Notes: generated from the sequence alone by a model not told the origin. Numbered from the stretch's first letter, positions 1-7,923 are shown. The stretch: DNA of 36,937 bases from CAADGU01 sp964467705 (GCA_964467705.1 CAYXUZ010000049.1:1-36937), one strand, 5' to 3'. Numbers and translations: made by a program.

Positions 1-1
1 C

Positions 2-781
2 AACCAGGTACAGGCCGAAATTGATAACGCCGAAGGGGAATTGGTGCGCCTGGAAGAGGATTTACGCGCCTTTGAATATGAATTCGAAGCTACCGTCGGT
101 TATTTGCTGGAACAATTGACGCGCCTGGAAGAGGAAGTCAACGATTACTTGCAGCAAATTAAAGTCCTGCGTACGGAGAAAACATTTGGGGAGGGGTACC
201 GCACGGTTGAGGATCAATATAACGCTACCTGGAATATCCCGCGTCAGGAAACAGCCAAAAAGCAGCCCACCAAGCCGCCGCCCTTGACGGCAGCCAAACT
301 AAAAAAGCTGTACCGCGACCTGGCCCGCCGCTACCACCCCGATCTGGCCGCAGACGAAGCGGACAGGGCTTTCCGCACGGCGAAGATGACGGCCATCAAC
401 GATGCCTACAAAGCAGGCAGTCTGGTGGAAATGATGGCATTGGCAGAGGAGAAGGAGAGCGTGGTACGGATAGAGAAGGGGAAAGTTGAGAGGGACACGG
501 CTGAGAGGGACACGGCCGTGCCCACGCCGCAAACTGAAAATGATATGATCCAGATTCTGATGCAGGAGCTTGACGGCCGTCGTCGTCACCTCTTCCAGGT
601 GGAAAATGCACTCAACAATTTCCATCACCGCCCCATGGTAGAACTGGCATTGGAAGTGCAATTTGCTCGTAAACAGGGGCGAGATTTGCTGGCCGAAATG
701 GCCACCGAAGCGCAACGTAAGATCAACCGCAAAGAAGTGGAGCGGGACATGATTAAGTCACAATTTGACAATATGCATTGA
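2..781 (+). CDS. J-domain (DnaJ-like) protein with N-terminal coiled coil, 5' end outside window
   Basis: The frame is open from the first bases, so the N-terminus lies outside the window; the TTG at 41 is only an internal codon. The visible part begins with a heptad-rich, Glu/Leu-rich coiled coil, then a linker rich in Lys and Pro. A J-domain core follows (about 286-440), with the diagnostic His-Pro-Asp encoded at 335-343 inside LARRYHPDL. The C-terminal third is again helical and charged. J-domains stimulate Hsp70 (DnaK) ATPase; the coiled coil probably selects the client or gives dimerisation. It lacks the zinc-finger and C-terminal domains of true DnaJ, so it is a J-domain-only co-chaperone. 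At 491-520 a short tandem duplication gives ERDTAERDTAV, the second unit carrying the ACGGCCGT octamer. Confidence is high for the J-domain and low for a specific role. Confidence 0.8.
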   Translation, partial: NQVQAEIDNAEGELVRLEEDLRAFEYEFEATVGYLLEQLTRLEEEVNDYLQQIKVLRTEKTFGEGYRTVEDQYNATWNIPRQETAKKQPTKPPPLTAAKLKKLYRDLARRYHPDLAADEADRAFRTAKMTAINDAYKAGSLVEMMALAEEKESVVRIEKGKVERDTAERDTAVPTPQTENDMIQILMQELDGRRRHLFQVENALNNFHHRPMVELALEVQFARKQGRDLLAEMATEAQRKINRKEVERDMIKSQFDNMH

Positions 782-801
782 GCCGGGAGCTTTCCCTATA
801 A

Positions 802-835
802 AGACCTGACAGGTTTTTCAAAACCTGTCAGGTCT
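802..835. repeat. Perfect inverted repeat between J-domain gene and glycosyltransferase
   Basis: Two perfect 16-base arms (AGACCTGACAGGTTTT and its complement) surround a 2-base loop. The element sits 21 bases after the J-domain stop and 15 bases before the next start. As RNA it would form a very stable hairpin; it lacks a long U tract, so it is either a weak terminator or an intergenic palindromic repeat. Confidence 0.85.
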
Positions 836-850
836 GAGTACAGGAAGGAA

Positions 851-2092
851 ATGCAAATTCTCATTATCGGATTGGGTACATATGGGGACATACAACCGCT
901 GGTTGCCTTCGGGGTCGGTTTGCATCAGGCCGGGCACGTTGTTCGCATGGCTACGCAGGTGACATATCATGATCTGGTAGCCAGTAATGGGCTAAAGTTT
1001 GAACCAGTAGCGATCGATTTGCGCGAACATTTGCGCGAGCAAAAAAAGTCTGGCGACTTGCCCTGGCGTATGCAGTACCGCTTGGCCCGCCAATACATGG
1101 AAGAGTTCCTCCTTAAAACGTGGAAAGCCAGCGAGGGTATTGAGGCAATTATTTGTTCACAGGCGGCCAGAATCGCCGGTTATTGCATCTATGAAAAGCT
1201 GGATGTACCGCTTTTCCTGGCGCTGGTATCACCATTTCAGATGGCTTCGCTGTATCACCCCAATACCTTTGGGCAGCCGCGTCGCTGGCTCAAACACATT
1301 CTGCGTGAACAGTTGTTTTGGCATGTACTCTGGCAGAAACCGGTGAACCAATGGCGACGGCAGACGTTAGGGCTGCCGTCGGCCCCTTTTCGTGGTGTGG
1401 AACACAAACTACGTCAGCAAAAAATACCCGCTTTTTATGCACTTAGTACCACGCTGTTGTCACGGCCGTCTCATTGGTCATCACACATGCACATCACCGG
1501 CGAGTGGTTTCTGGACAGTTTGTATGATTGGTCACCACCGCCAGATTTACTGGATTTTCTGGATAACGGCCCCCCGCCCATAGGCATTTCTTTTGGCAGT
1601 ATGGCTGGCGAAGATACAAAAGCAACGATTGATCTGGTGCTGACAGCCTTGAACATGACCAAACAAAGGGCAGTCTTAACAGGTGGCTGGGGCAAGTTGG
1701 ACCAAACAGTAACATTGCCCGAAACAGTTTATTCCATTGATTTTGTACCGCACAACTGGCTCTTTCCAAAGATGGCGGCGCTCATTAACCACGGTGGTGG
1801 GGGCACAGTCGTCACCGGGCTGAAAGCTGGGCGGCCCACCATCATCATCCCTTTTGCGTTTAGCGACCACTCTTTTTGGGCAAAACGAATTCCCGAATTA
1901 GGGGTGGGCATTTCGTTTCAATCACCCCGGCATGTCACGGTAGACCAACTGGCCCAGGCCATTCATACAGTTGTTACCGATGAGGGGATCAAGAGTCGGG
2001 CGGCTGAGTTGGGCAAACAAATTCAAGCGGAGGATGGAGTGGTCACGGCCGTGACCCTCTTCGAGCAATATACTAATTCCTACCCCTGGTAA
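851..2092 (+). CDS. GT1-family glycosyltransferase (UDP-glycosyltransferase / MGT type)
   Basis: This 413-residue protein has the two-Rossmann GT-B organisation of family GT1. The N-terminus (ILIIGLGTYGDIQPLVAFG) matches the acceptor-side Rossmann start seen in sterol, flavonoid and vancomycin-type glucosyltransferases. The C-terminal half carries the nucleotide-sugar-binding region, with ISFGSM near residues 247-252, a VPHNWLFP segment and the donor-loop signature NHGGGGTVVTGLKAGRP. Such enzymes move a sugar from a UDP- or dTDP-sugar to a lipid or small hydrophobic acceptor; the acceptor cannot be read from sequence. The start at 851 has a good ribosome site (AGGAAGG, 4 bases upstream). A lysophospholipid-type acyltransferase follows after a structured 134-base spacer, which fits a role in membrane glycolipids, though that is inference. 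Two ACGGCCGT copies lie inside (near 1462 and 2044). Confidence 0.9.
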   Translation: MQILIIGLGTYGDIQPLVAFGVGLHQAGHVVRMATQVTYHDLVASNGLKFEPVAIDLREHLREQKKSGDLPWRMQYRLARQYMEEFLLKTWKASEGIEAIICSQAARIAGYCIYEKLDVPLFLALVSPFQMASLYHPNTFGQPRRWLKHILREQLFWHVLWQKPVNQWRRQTLGLPSAPFRGVEHKLRQQKIPAFYALSTTLLSRPSHWSSHMHITGEWFLDSLYDWSPPPDLLDFLDNGPPPIGISFGSMAGEDTKATIDLVLTALNMTKQRAVLTGGWGKLDQTVTLPETVYSIDFVPHNWLFPKMAALINHGGGGTVVTGLKAGRPTIIIPFAFSDHSFWAKRIPELGVGISFQSPRHVTVDQLAQAIHTVVTDEGIKSRAAELGKQIQAEDGVVTAVTLFEQYTNSYPW

Positions 2093-2160
2093 CATCATCT
2101 GACCCCATCATTGGCTGTGCCTGATAAGAGGTGGCAGCCCCCCCGGCAGTGCAGTAAACT

Positions 2161-2228
2161 ATGGTTGTTTGTGGTGGGTGTTGGTTCAATTAGCCAACTA
2201 GAGCCATCCACCACAAAGGAGCAACCAT
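2161..2228 (+). promoter_or_regulatory. Leader hairpin enclosing the ribosome site and start codon of the acyltransferase gene
   Basis: Bases 2161-2167 (ATGGTTG) pair with 2222-2228, and 2168-2177 (TTTGTGGTGG) pair with 2208-2217. The helix of 17 pairs is interrupted only by GGAG at 2218-2221, which is the Shine-Dalgarno core. A small inner TTGG/CCAA stem (2181-2184, 2194-2197) closes the top. The start codon AUG at 2227 is itself partly paired. This would bury the translation start and leave the ribosome site as a bulge, so it could be a translation-control element; alternatively it is another of the palindromic repeats of this window that happens to abut a gene. Confidence 0.55.
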
Positions 2229-2850
2229 GACAACCAACAGGCTAAAACAACGGGTAATCGAAACCGGGGAAGTAGGAAGGCGCCTTCCCCGACGCGGCAA
2301 CTGGGTAACGCGAACTCTAGCCATCCTCTTTATGGCGGCTATTGGCTGGCGCATTAGTGGGGAAATGCCCAATTTGCATAAATTCATCATTATTGGCGCA
2401 CCACACACATCAAACTGGGATTTTGTGCTGGTGATTGCCACGGCCACAGCACTAGGGGTGCGCATCTCCTGGATGGGGAAACATTCACTGTTTCGCGGGC
2501 CATTTGGCCCCCTTTTTCGCTGGATGGGTGGTATTCCCATTGACCGTCGGGCAACACACGGGGTAGTGGGCGAAAATGTGCAGGCTTTTCAGAAGATGGA
2601 AAATCTCATTTTGTGCATCACTCCAGAAGGCACCCGGCAGCGTGTCAGAGAGTGGAAATCGGGTTTTTATCAGATTGCCATGCAGGCCGGTGTGCCAGTG
2701 CAATTAGCTGCTTTTGATTACGGGCACAAGGTGGTTGATCTGGGGCCAATCCTCGAGCCGTCAGGGGATTATGAAGCTGATCTGGCACGCATTAAAGCCC
2801 ATTATGCACCCATTCGTCCCCACCATCCACAACAAACCTGGCACTCTTAA
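2227..2850 (+). CDS. PlsC-like lysophospholipid acyltransferase family protein
   Basis: The 207-residue protein shows the motifs of the LPLAT/PlsC superfamily in order: HTSNWD at residues 60-65 (the catalytic H-X4-D), GGIPIDR at 101-107 (acceptor glycerophosphate side) and EGTR at 134-137. It is compact, with one hydrophobic helix before the catalytic motif (about 29-41), as in short bacterial acyltransferases that sit on the inner face of the membrane. The family transfers an acyl chain from acyl-CoA or acyl-ACP to a lysophospholipid or another alcohol acceptor; this short HTSNWD subgroup is often annotated only as '1-acyl-sn-glycerol-3-phosphate acyltransferase'. It follows the GT1 gene on the same strand, separated by the leader hairpin. 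No exact ACGGCCGT is present in the gene. Start 2227 has AAAGGAG just upstream. Confidence 0.88.
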   Translation: MTTNRLKQRVIETGEVGRRLPRRGNWVTRTLAILFMAAIGWRISGEMPNLHKFIIIGAPHTSNWDFVLVIATATALGVRISWMGKHSLFRGPFGPLFRWMGGIPIDRRATHGVVGENVQAFQKMENLILCITPEGTRQRVREWKSGFYQIAMQAGVPVQLAAFDYGHKVVDLGPILEPSGDYEADLARIKAHYAPIRPHHPQQTWHS

Positions 2851-2965
2851 CCATGAGAAGTGGCTAATTCGGCCCCCGGTTTCTCGCCTGAATAGCGGCT
2901 GAATCGTACAATCCCCTTGTTTATTAACAGACAAAACCCTGGCAGATTTTTTTGAAAGCACTGGT

Positions 2966-3001
2966 AGCCGGAACGGCCGTGTCCGCTCCGGCTTTTATTT
3001 T
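2966..3001 (+). terminator. Rho-independent terminator after the acyltransferase gene
   Basis: AGCCGGA at 2966-2972 pairs with TCCGGCT at 2987-2993, followed by a T-rich run (TTTATTTT). The loop holds one ACGGCCGT octamer. It lies between the acyltransferase stop and the FKBP gene start at 3026, separating the two transcripts. The 175-base spacer (2851-3025) holds nothing else that I recognise apart from the ribosome site AAAGGAG before 3026. Confidence 0.75.
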
Positions 3002-3025
3002 GTCCATTGAAAGGAGTAAAACTAG

Positions 3026-4267
3026 ATGAATTTGAAGAGAAGAAACTGGTGGGTCGGACTGCTGTTATTAGTCAGCCTGATCCTGGCAGCCTGTGGCCCG
3101 GCCACTCACAGCGGGGATGCGCAGCCAAACCTGCCCGGAGTGGAAAGCGGCGAAGAAGCGACTGATGGTGACACGGATACGGCTGAAACAACGGCCAGTT
3201 CTGGTGGTGGTTCCACGGTCACTGCCAGTGGTTTGGAGTATGTGGAAATCGAGGCCGGTAACGGCCCCATGCCTCAACCTGGCGATTTAGTGGCCGTGCA
3301 TTACACCGGCACTCTGGAAGATGGCACGGAGTTTGATAGCTCCGCCGGCCGTGACCCGTTCCGCTTCACGTTAGGGCAGGGGGAGGTCATTCCTGGTTGG
3401 GATGAAGGCATTGCCCTGATGAATGAAGGGGGCAAGGCGCGGCTGATCATTCCTTCGGAATTAGGGTATGGGCCGTCCGGCAGTGGCCCCATTCCCCCAG
3501 ACGCCACCTTGATTTTTGAGGTGGAACTGGTGGAAGTGACGCCCACACCCAAACCAACCGAGATTGCCGAAGAGGATATCACCACCACCGACAGTGGTTT
3601 GATGTATTACATCTTTGAAGAAGGGGATGGTGATGTGCCGCAAGAAGGCGACATGGTTTCCGTAGATTTCCAGTTGTGGCTGGCCGATGGCACGTTCCTG
3701 GATTCAACAATCGACCGTGGTACACCTTATACTTTTGTTTTAGGCAGCAATAGCTCATTGCCGGGGTTGGATGAAGCGATGCTTTTGCTGCGCGAAGGTG
3801 GCCGGGCACAACTAACGCTGCCGCCGGAATTGGCCGATGGCAGTGGGGCAAGTTATATATTTGAGATTACGTTGTTGGAGACACAAGCACCACCCACGCC
3901 TACGGCCGTAGACGACGCTGACTTCACCGTAACCGACAGTGGCCTGAAATACTACACTATCACAGAAGGAAGTGGCCCTACTCCACAGGCAGGTGATACA
4001 GTCTCCTTACACTACACCCTCTGGCTGGAAGACGGTACCATGATTGACTCTTCCGTGCAGCGTGGCCTGCCGTTGAATGCAGTCATCGGCTCAGGCGGTA
4101 CTATTCCCGGCTTCGAGGAAGGATTGATGCTGACCCCGGCAGGTGGCAAAGCTCAAATTATTGTTCCCCCGGCACTCGGTTATGGCGAAGCGGGCGGCGG
4201 CCCCATTCCCCCGAATGCCAATCTGATTTTTGAAATTGAAGTCCTGGAAATTACCCCGGCACAATAA
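3026..4267 (+). CDS. Lipoprotein with three tandem FKBP-type peptidyl-prolyl isomerase domains
   Basis: The 413-residue protein begins with a lipoprotein signal peptide whose lipobox is LAAC, giving lipidated Cys23. A Ser/Thr/Glu-rich spacer follows, then three FKBP domains at roughly 68-176, 190-287 and 300-412. Domains 1 and 3 keep the FKBP hallmarks (VHYTGTLEDGTEFDSS, VIPGWDEG, LGYG, PPDATLIFEVEL and their counterparts). Domain 2 is shorter: the flap that carries GYG is replaced by ELADGSGASYIFEI, so it may be catalytically weak and structural. FKBPs isomerise Xaa-Pro bonds; an extracytoplasmic, membrane-anchored one is expected to help fold secreted proteins, and this window encodes very large secreted proteins. 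Linkers between domains read TPTPKPTE and APPTPTA. The ribosome site AAAGGAG precedes the start, and the gene ends just before a 50-base palindrome. Confidence 0.93.
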   Translation: MNLKRRNWWVGLLLLVSLILAACGPATHSGDAQPNLPGVESGEEATDGDTDTAETTASSGGGSTVTASGLEYVEIEAGNGPMPQPGDLVAVHYTGTLEDGTEFDSSAGRDPFRFTLGQGEVIPGWDEGIALMNEGGKARLIIPSELGYGPSGSGPIPPDATLIFEVELVEVTPTPKPTEIAEEDITTTDSGLMYYIFEEGDGDVPQEGDMVSVDFQLWLADGTFLDSTIDRGTPYTFVLGSNSSLPGLDEAMLLLREGGRAQLTLPPELADGSGASYIFEITLLETQAPPTPTAVDDADFTVTDSGLKYYTITEGSGPTPQAGDTVSLHYTLWLEDGTMIDSSVQRGLPLNAVIGSGGTIPGFEEGLMLTPAGGKAQIIVPPALGYGEAGGGPIPPNANLIFEIEVLEITPAQ

Positions 4268-4270
4268 TGA

Positions 4271-4320
4271 AGTAATTGGGTAATTGAGTAACTGCGCAGT
4301 TACTCAATTACCCAATTACT
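4271..4320. terminator. 50-base perfect palindrome between convergent genes, probable bidirectional terminator
   Basis: The 25 bases at 4271-4295 are the exact reverse complement of 4296-4320, with no spacer. The sequence is AT-rich (repeats of the type GTAATTGGGTAATTGAG) and lies between the FKBP gene stop (4267) and the convergent sdhB stop (4330). It would fold into a long hairpin on either transcript. A perfect palindrome of this length without a loop is unusual; folding as RNA would leave at least 3-4 central bases unpaired. Confidence 0.75.
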
Positions 4321-4329
4321 CAACTCCCT

Positions 4330-5052
4330 CTATATTTCTCCTCGTGCTAACACGACTTTCACTTCAGCAATTGCCTTCGTCACTTCAATTTCGCGGGGGC
4401 AGGCGTTGGTACAGTTGAAGTTGGTGCGGCAGCGCCAGACGCCAAAAGAATCCCCCACGACTTTGAGCCGCTCTTCGGCCGCCTGATCGCGGCTGTCAAA
4501 GATAAAACGGTGTGCCTGCACAATGGCCGCCGGGCCGACGTACTTCTCATTGGCCCAAAAGCTAGGGCAGGAGGTGGTGCAGGCCGCGCAGAGGATACAT
4601 TTGGTGGTGTCGTCAAAACGGGCGCGGTCTTCGGGAGATTGCAGGAATTCACGGCCGTCGGCCGGCAAATTATCGTTCACAAAATAGGGCAGCACCGAGC
4701 GGTAATGGTCAAAAAATGGTTCCATGTCCACCACCAAATCTTTAATCACCTGCAATCCTAAAATCGGTTCCACCTGGATTTTGGCCTGGTCACTGCCCGC
4801 TTTGGCAATGCGCGACACCAACGTTTTGCAGGCCAGCCGGTTCGCGCCGTTAATGCGCATGGCATCCGAGCCACAGACCCCCAGCCCACACGAGCGACGC
4901 AGCGTCAGCGTGCCATCCTGTTCCCACTTAATGCGATGCAGCAAATCCAGCACTGAGTCAGTCGGGTTAGCGTCTGGCAAGGTGTACTCGCCCCACCATG
5001 CTTTGGTATCTTTTTCCGGGTTAAAACGGCGAATGCGAATTTGTACTTGCAT
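4330..5052 (-). CDS. sdhB: Succinate dehydrogenase / fumarate reductase iron-sulfur subunit
   Basis: SdhB passes electrons from the FAD of SdhA through three iron-sulfur clusters to quinone at the membrane anchors. The plant-type [2Fe-2S] ligands are in SCGLGVCGSDAMRING and the following RLAC; the third Cys position is Asp, as it also is in E. coli SdhB. The ferredoxin-type half has CILCAACTTSCP and CRTNFNCTNACP, the ligand sets for the [4Fe-4S] and [3Fe-4S] clusters. I place the start at 5052 (MQVQIRIRRF), which has GGAG upstream. A longer reading from 5118 would run through the inverted repeat at 5084-5115 and add residues that no SdhB has. It is the last gene of the sdhC-sdhD-sdhA-sdhB operon. 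Confidence 0.95.
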   Translation of the reverse strand: MQVQIRIRRFNPEKDTKAWWGEYTLPDANPTDSVLDLLHRIKWEQDGTLTLRRSCGLGVCGSDAMRINGANRLACKTLVSRIAKAGSDQAKIQVEPILGLQVIKDLVVDMEPFFDHYRSVLPYFVNDNLPADGREFLQSPEDRARFDDTTKCILCAACTTSCPSFWANEKYVGPAAIVQAHRFIFDSRDQAAEERLKVVGDSFGVWRCRTNFNCTNACPREIEVTKAIAEVKVVLARGEI

Positions 5053-5083
5053 GATTTTCTCCGAAATAAGCAGTAAAAAGTAA

Positions 5084-5115
5084 ACAGTGAGCAGCAACCG
5101 TTTACTGCTCACTGT
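5084..5115. repeat. Inverted repeat between sdhA and sdhB
   Basis: ACAGTGAGCAG at 5084-5094 is the exact complement of 5105-5115, with a 10-base loop. It lies in the 62-base gap between the sdhA stop and the sdhB start inside the operon. It lacks a U tract, so it may act as an RNA-stability or partial-attenuation hairpin, or be one of the intergenic palindromes of this genome. Confidence 0.75.
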
Positions 5116-6898
5116 CAATAAACTCTCTCTTTCGGCTGATACCGCCCCATCACCACCGGCTTATAGTCCAGCCGGTAGCTTTCGCCCTCAGCGAAACAAA
5201 GGCTATGTTTGAGCCACTGCTCGTCGTTGCGTTTGGGGTAATCATCGCGGGCGTGTCCGCCCCGGCTTTCCGTGCGGGCCATAGCGGCTACGGCCGTGAC
5301 CTCAGACAGTTCCAACAAACAACCCACTTCCCACGCTTCCAACAAGTCACTGTTGAACTGTTTGCCTTTGTCGTCAATTTGCAGGTTCCGATCATAATCC
5401 TGCCGTAACTGCCGCAGTTCTTCCAGCGCATTGTTCATTAACTCTTCCGTGCGGAAGACACCCACATTTGCCATCATCGTCACCTGCATCCGCCGCCGCA
5501 GTTCATGTGATTTCACACCACCGCTGCCATTGCGAATGCGGTCAAACTCCGCCATTACCTCATCGGCCGCATTTTCCGGCAGAGGCAGCAGCTCTGCTTC
5601 CTGACAATACTGCCCCATATGCACGCCGGAACGACGGCCGAACACCACCAGGTCTACCAACGAATTTGTCCCCAACCGGTTGGCCCCATGTACGGAGACA
5701 CAGGCACATTCACCGGCAGAATAGAGACCGGGCAACACTGAGTTTTGGGCATCGAGGAGGACACGGCCGTCCACATCTGTCGGAATCCCGCCCATGGCAT
5801 AATGCGCCGTCGGTTGGATGGGAATCGGCTCATGCACCGGGTCAATACCCAGGTACGTCCGCCCCAAATCTACCGTCTCCGCCAGCTTCTCCTCAATAAA
5901 CTCTTTGGTAATGCGGCGGCTGTCCCCCGCCTGCTCAAAGTAATAATTCACCGTCTCCGGGCGCACATCCAGATGCACGTAATTCTTGCCATTGATCCCC
6001 CGCCCCGCCTGAAGCTCCAAGAAGATCGCCCGGCTGACCACATCCCGGCTGGCTAAATCCTTAATCGTCGGCGCGTACCGCTCCATAAAACGCTCACCCT
6101 GCCCATTGAGCAAGATGCCGCCCTCGCCGCGCACCCCTTCCGTAATCAAAATCCCCAGCTTAAAAATACCCGTCGGGTGGAACTGGAAAAACTCCATGTC
6201 TTCCAATGGAATCCCCCGCCGCAGGCAAATGGCCGCCCCATCCCCCGTCAACGAATGGGCATTGGATGTTACTTCCCAACATTTCCCCCAACCGCCGGTA
6301 GCAAAATGCACCGCCTTGCTGTGGAAAATGTGGAATTCGCCGGTGCTGATTTGCACCGCCACCACGCCGCGCACGGTGTTCTCCACTCGAATCAAATCCA
6401 CCACATGATATTCGTCAAAAAAGGTGACGTTGTTCTTGATGCACTGCTGGTAAAGGGTTTGCAAAATCATGTGGCCGGTACGGTCGGCGGCGTGGCAGGC
6501 GCGGGGCACCGGTTTACCCGTCTCGTTATTGGTATGGCCGCCAAACGGCGCTGCGAAATCCGCCCTTCTGAGGTGCGGTCAAAGGGCAGCCCCATATGTT
6601 CCAACTCATAAACCGTCTCCACAGCCTCGCGGCACAACACATCTACGGCGTCCTGATCCGCCAGATAATCCGATCCCTTCACCGTGTCATAGGCGTGCCA
6701 CTCCCAATGGTCTTCCCCCACATTCCCCAACGCCGCGCCAATACCGCCCAAAGCAGCGCCCGTGTGCGAGCGGGTGGGGTATAACTTGGAAATAACGGCC
6801 ACATTTGCACTTTTGCTGGCATACAGGGCGGCCATCAGTCCGGCCCCACCCGCGCCGACGATAACGGCGTCAAATGTGTGTGTTTTCACTTCTGCCAT
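5115..6898 (-). pseudogene. sdhA: Succinate dehydrogenase flavoprotein subunit, interrupted by a one-base frameshift
   Basis: SdhA oxidises succinate to fumarate with covalently bound FAD. The N-terminal part (from 6898) has the FAD-binding VGAGGAGLMAALYA and the flavinylation region RSHTGAALGG. It runs correctly to PFDRTSEGRISQRR and then goes out of frame. The correct continuation is found in the next frame (…VPRACHAADRTGHMILQTL…) and runs to the stop at 5115, including HPTGI, GANRLGTNSLVDLVVFG and the R-rich C-terminus. The family sequence SQRRFGGHTNNETGKPVPRAC is restored by adding one base to the AAA run at 6543-6545 (plus strand), where four As are expected. Repaired length is about 594 residues, normal for the family. 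Because the rest is undamaged and the operon complete, a homopolymer sequencing or assembly error is the likeliest cause, and the organism probably has a working gene. Confidence 0.93.
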
Positions 6899-6916
6899 GA
6901 TAGTTGCCTCTTAGAC

Positions 6917-6952
6917 AAGAAGTTCAACTTCTTAAAAGAAGTTGAACTTCTT
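6917..6952. repeat. Perfect inverted repeat between sdhD and sdhA
   Basis: Seventeen bases (AAGAAGTTCAACTTCTT) are repeated inverted after a 2-base gap. Each arm is itself nearly self-complementary. It fills the 54-base gap between the sdhD stop (6953) and the sdhA start (6898), ending flush with the sdhD stop codon. It could stabilise or attenuate the operon mRNA; there is no U tract. Confidence 0.85.
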
Positions 6953-7336
6953 CTACCCGTTAAATGTTGCAATAGCAATACCGGCCCAAATGATGGTCAG
7001 GATTGCAAAAACGAATAAAAAGCGATTGATCCAGACGACAGCGCTCCGATTGTGGATGTAATCTTCCAACACATTGCGCAGGCCATTGAAGCCGTGCGTA
7101 ATGGCGAAAAAGAGCAGCAGCATGTCATAGATACGCCAACCCCAAGAATTCCACTGGTCAGCTACAAACTGGAGGGTGAGGTTTTGACTGCTGTTAAGGA
7201 CGTGTTGGATCATCATATGGCCAACGGCCAGAATGAGCAAAGCTGCCCCAGAGAGCCGCATAAACAGGAAGGCCCGCCGTTCTAAATTGGAAGGCACGGC
7301 TACTTTGCGATGGGTGATACCGGTTGTTGTGGTCAT
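6953..7336 (-). CDS. sdhD: Succinate dehydrogenase membrane anchor subunit (SdhD-type)
   Basis: The 127-residue protein has three transmembrane helices (about 24-45, 70-90 and 103-124) and the anchor signature ITHGFNGLRNVLEDY, in which the His is the probable haem b ligand and the Asp-Tyr pair lies near the quinone site of the family. It anchors SdhAB to the cytoplasmic membrane together with SdhC. The start at 7336 has a strong ribosome site (AAGGAGG). It lies 11 bases after sdhC and before sdhA, so the gene order is C-D-A-B. Confidence 0.88.
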   Translation of the reverse strand: MTTTTGITHRKVAVPSNLERRAFLFMRLSGAALLILAVGHMMIQHVLNSSQNLTLQFVADQWNSWGWRIYDMLLLFFAITHGFNGLRNVLEDYIHNRSAVVWINRFLFVFAILTIIWAGIAIATFNG

Positions 7337-7347
7337 GATATTCCTCC

Positions 7348-7794
7348 TTAATTCAGGTATTCGGCCAGGCTAGGAATTTGCCAGCAGGCTGCACCTCGCT
7401 CTGTACACCCGTGCATCAATTCATTGAGCATCAGGAGAGCGATGGGGATGAAAATGACAAAAAACAGTACCCAGACAATGGTGGCACTGCGCGCCTGGTG
7501 TTTCCACAATTCCGGTTTGAAGTCCATGATAGTGATGCGGATCCCGTTGAAGGCATGGTAAAGCACGGCTGCCATCAGCGCGATTTCACCCAGGGCAAAG
7601 AGGGGATGTTTGAATAGCTCAATAGACCATTCATACAGTTCCGGGTAGAAGTTGGCGTTGGCCGTGTCCCAGACGTGCATAACCAGAAAAGCGAGGATGG
7701 CTAAACCGGAGATGCGATGGGCCATCCAACTGAGATGACCACTACGGCCGCGATAGCGAATACTTTCGCGTATGGTGAGTACCAGTGTAGACAT
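7348..7794 (-). CDS. sdhC: Succinate dehydrogenase cytochrome b556 subunit (SdhC-type)
   Basis: This is the first gene of the operon. The 148-residue protein opens with RESIRYRGRSGHLSWMAHRISGL, typical of SdhC, where the Ser/Arg pair helps form the quinone site. Three transmembrane helices follow, with LYHAFNGIRITIMDF containing the likely haem-ligand His. I start it at 7794 (MSTLVLTIRE), which has AAGGAG five bases upstream. A longer reading from 7830 would run into the inverted repeat at 7812-7844. The C-terminal tail has two Cys (CTERGAAC) and is presumably extracytoplasmic. Confidence 0.9.
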   Translation of the reverse strand: MSTLVLTIRESIRYRGRSGHLSWMAHRISGLAILAFLVMHVWDTANANFYPELYEWSIELFKHPLFALGEIALMAAVLYHAFNGIRITIMDFKPELWKHQARSATIVWVLFFVIFIPIALLMLNELMHGCTERGAACWQIPSLAEYLN

Positions 7795-7811
7795 TGTTCT
7801 CCTTCCTCTTG

Positions 7812-7844
7812 AGATTGGTTCGATCTTCAAGATAGAACCAATCT
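7812..7844. repeat. Near-perfect inverted repeat in the sdh leader
   Basis: AGATTGGTTCGATCTT at 7812-7827 pairs with 7829-7844 with one mismatch. It lies between the probable sdh promoter and the sdhC start, so it would be a hairpin in the operon leader. A closely similar element (ATTGGTTTAATCT type) lies at 27851-27879 after sufE, showing that this one belongs to a dispersed family. Confidence 0.8.
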
Positions 7845-7857
7845 GGATTTGTGCCTG

Positions 7858-7866
7858 ATTATAACA
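7858..7866 (-). promoter_or_regulatory. Extended -10 promoter element for the sdh operon
   Basis: On the minus strand the sequence reads TGTTATAATCAGG, an extended -10 (TGnTATAAT). Transcription would begin near 7851, giving a leader of about 55 bases that contains the hairpin at 7812-7844. I see no good -35 box, which is usual for extended -10 promoters. Confidence 0.55.
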
Positions 7867-7923
7867 ACGTTCGGGAGAGTGGGTAGGTATTGGGGCGTAA
7901 GAAAAGGCGGTTAATTTTTGGTG

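Noticed and set aside
4850..4905. Asp in place of the third Cys of the [2Fe-2S] motif in SdhB
   Set aside because: The same substitution is normal in several functional SdhB proteins, including that of E. coli, so it is not evidence of damage.
4380..6795. Several plus-strand frames of 60-144 codons opposite the sdh genes
   Set aside because: They are mirror frames of strongly conserved SDH proteins and show no family features of their own.
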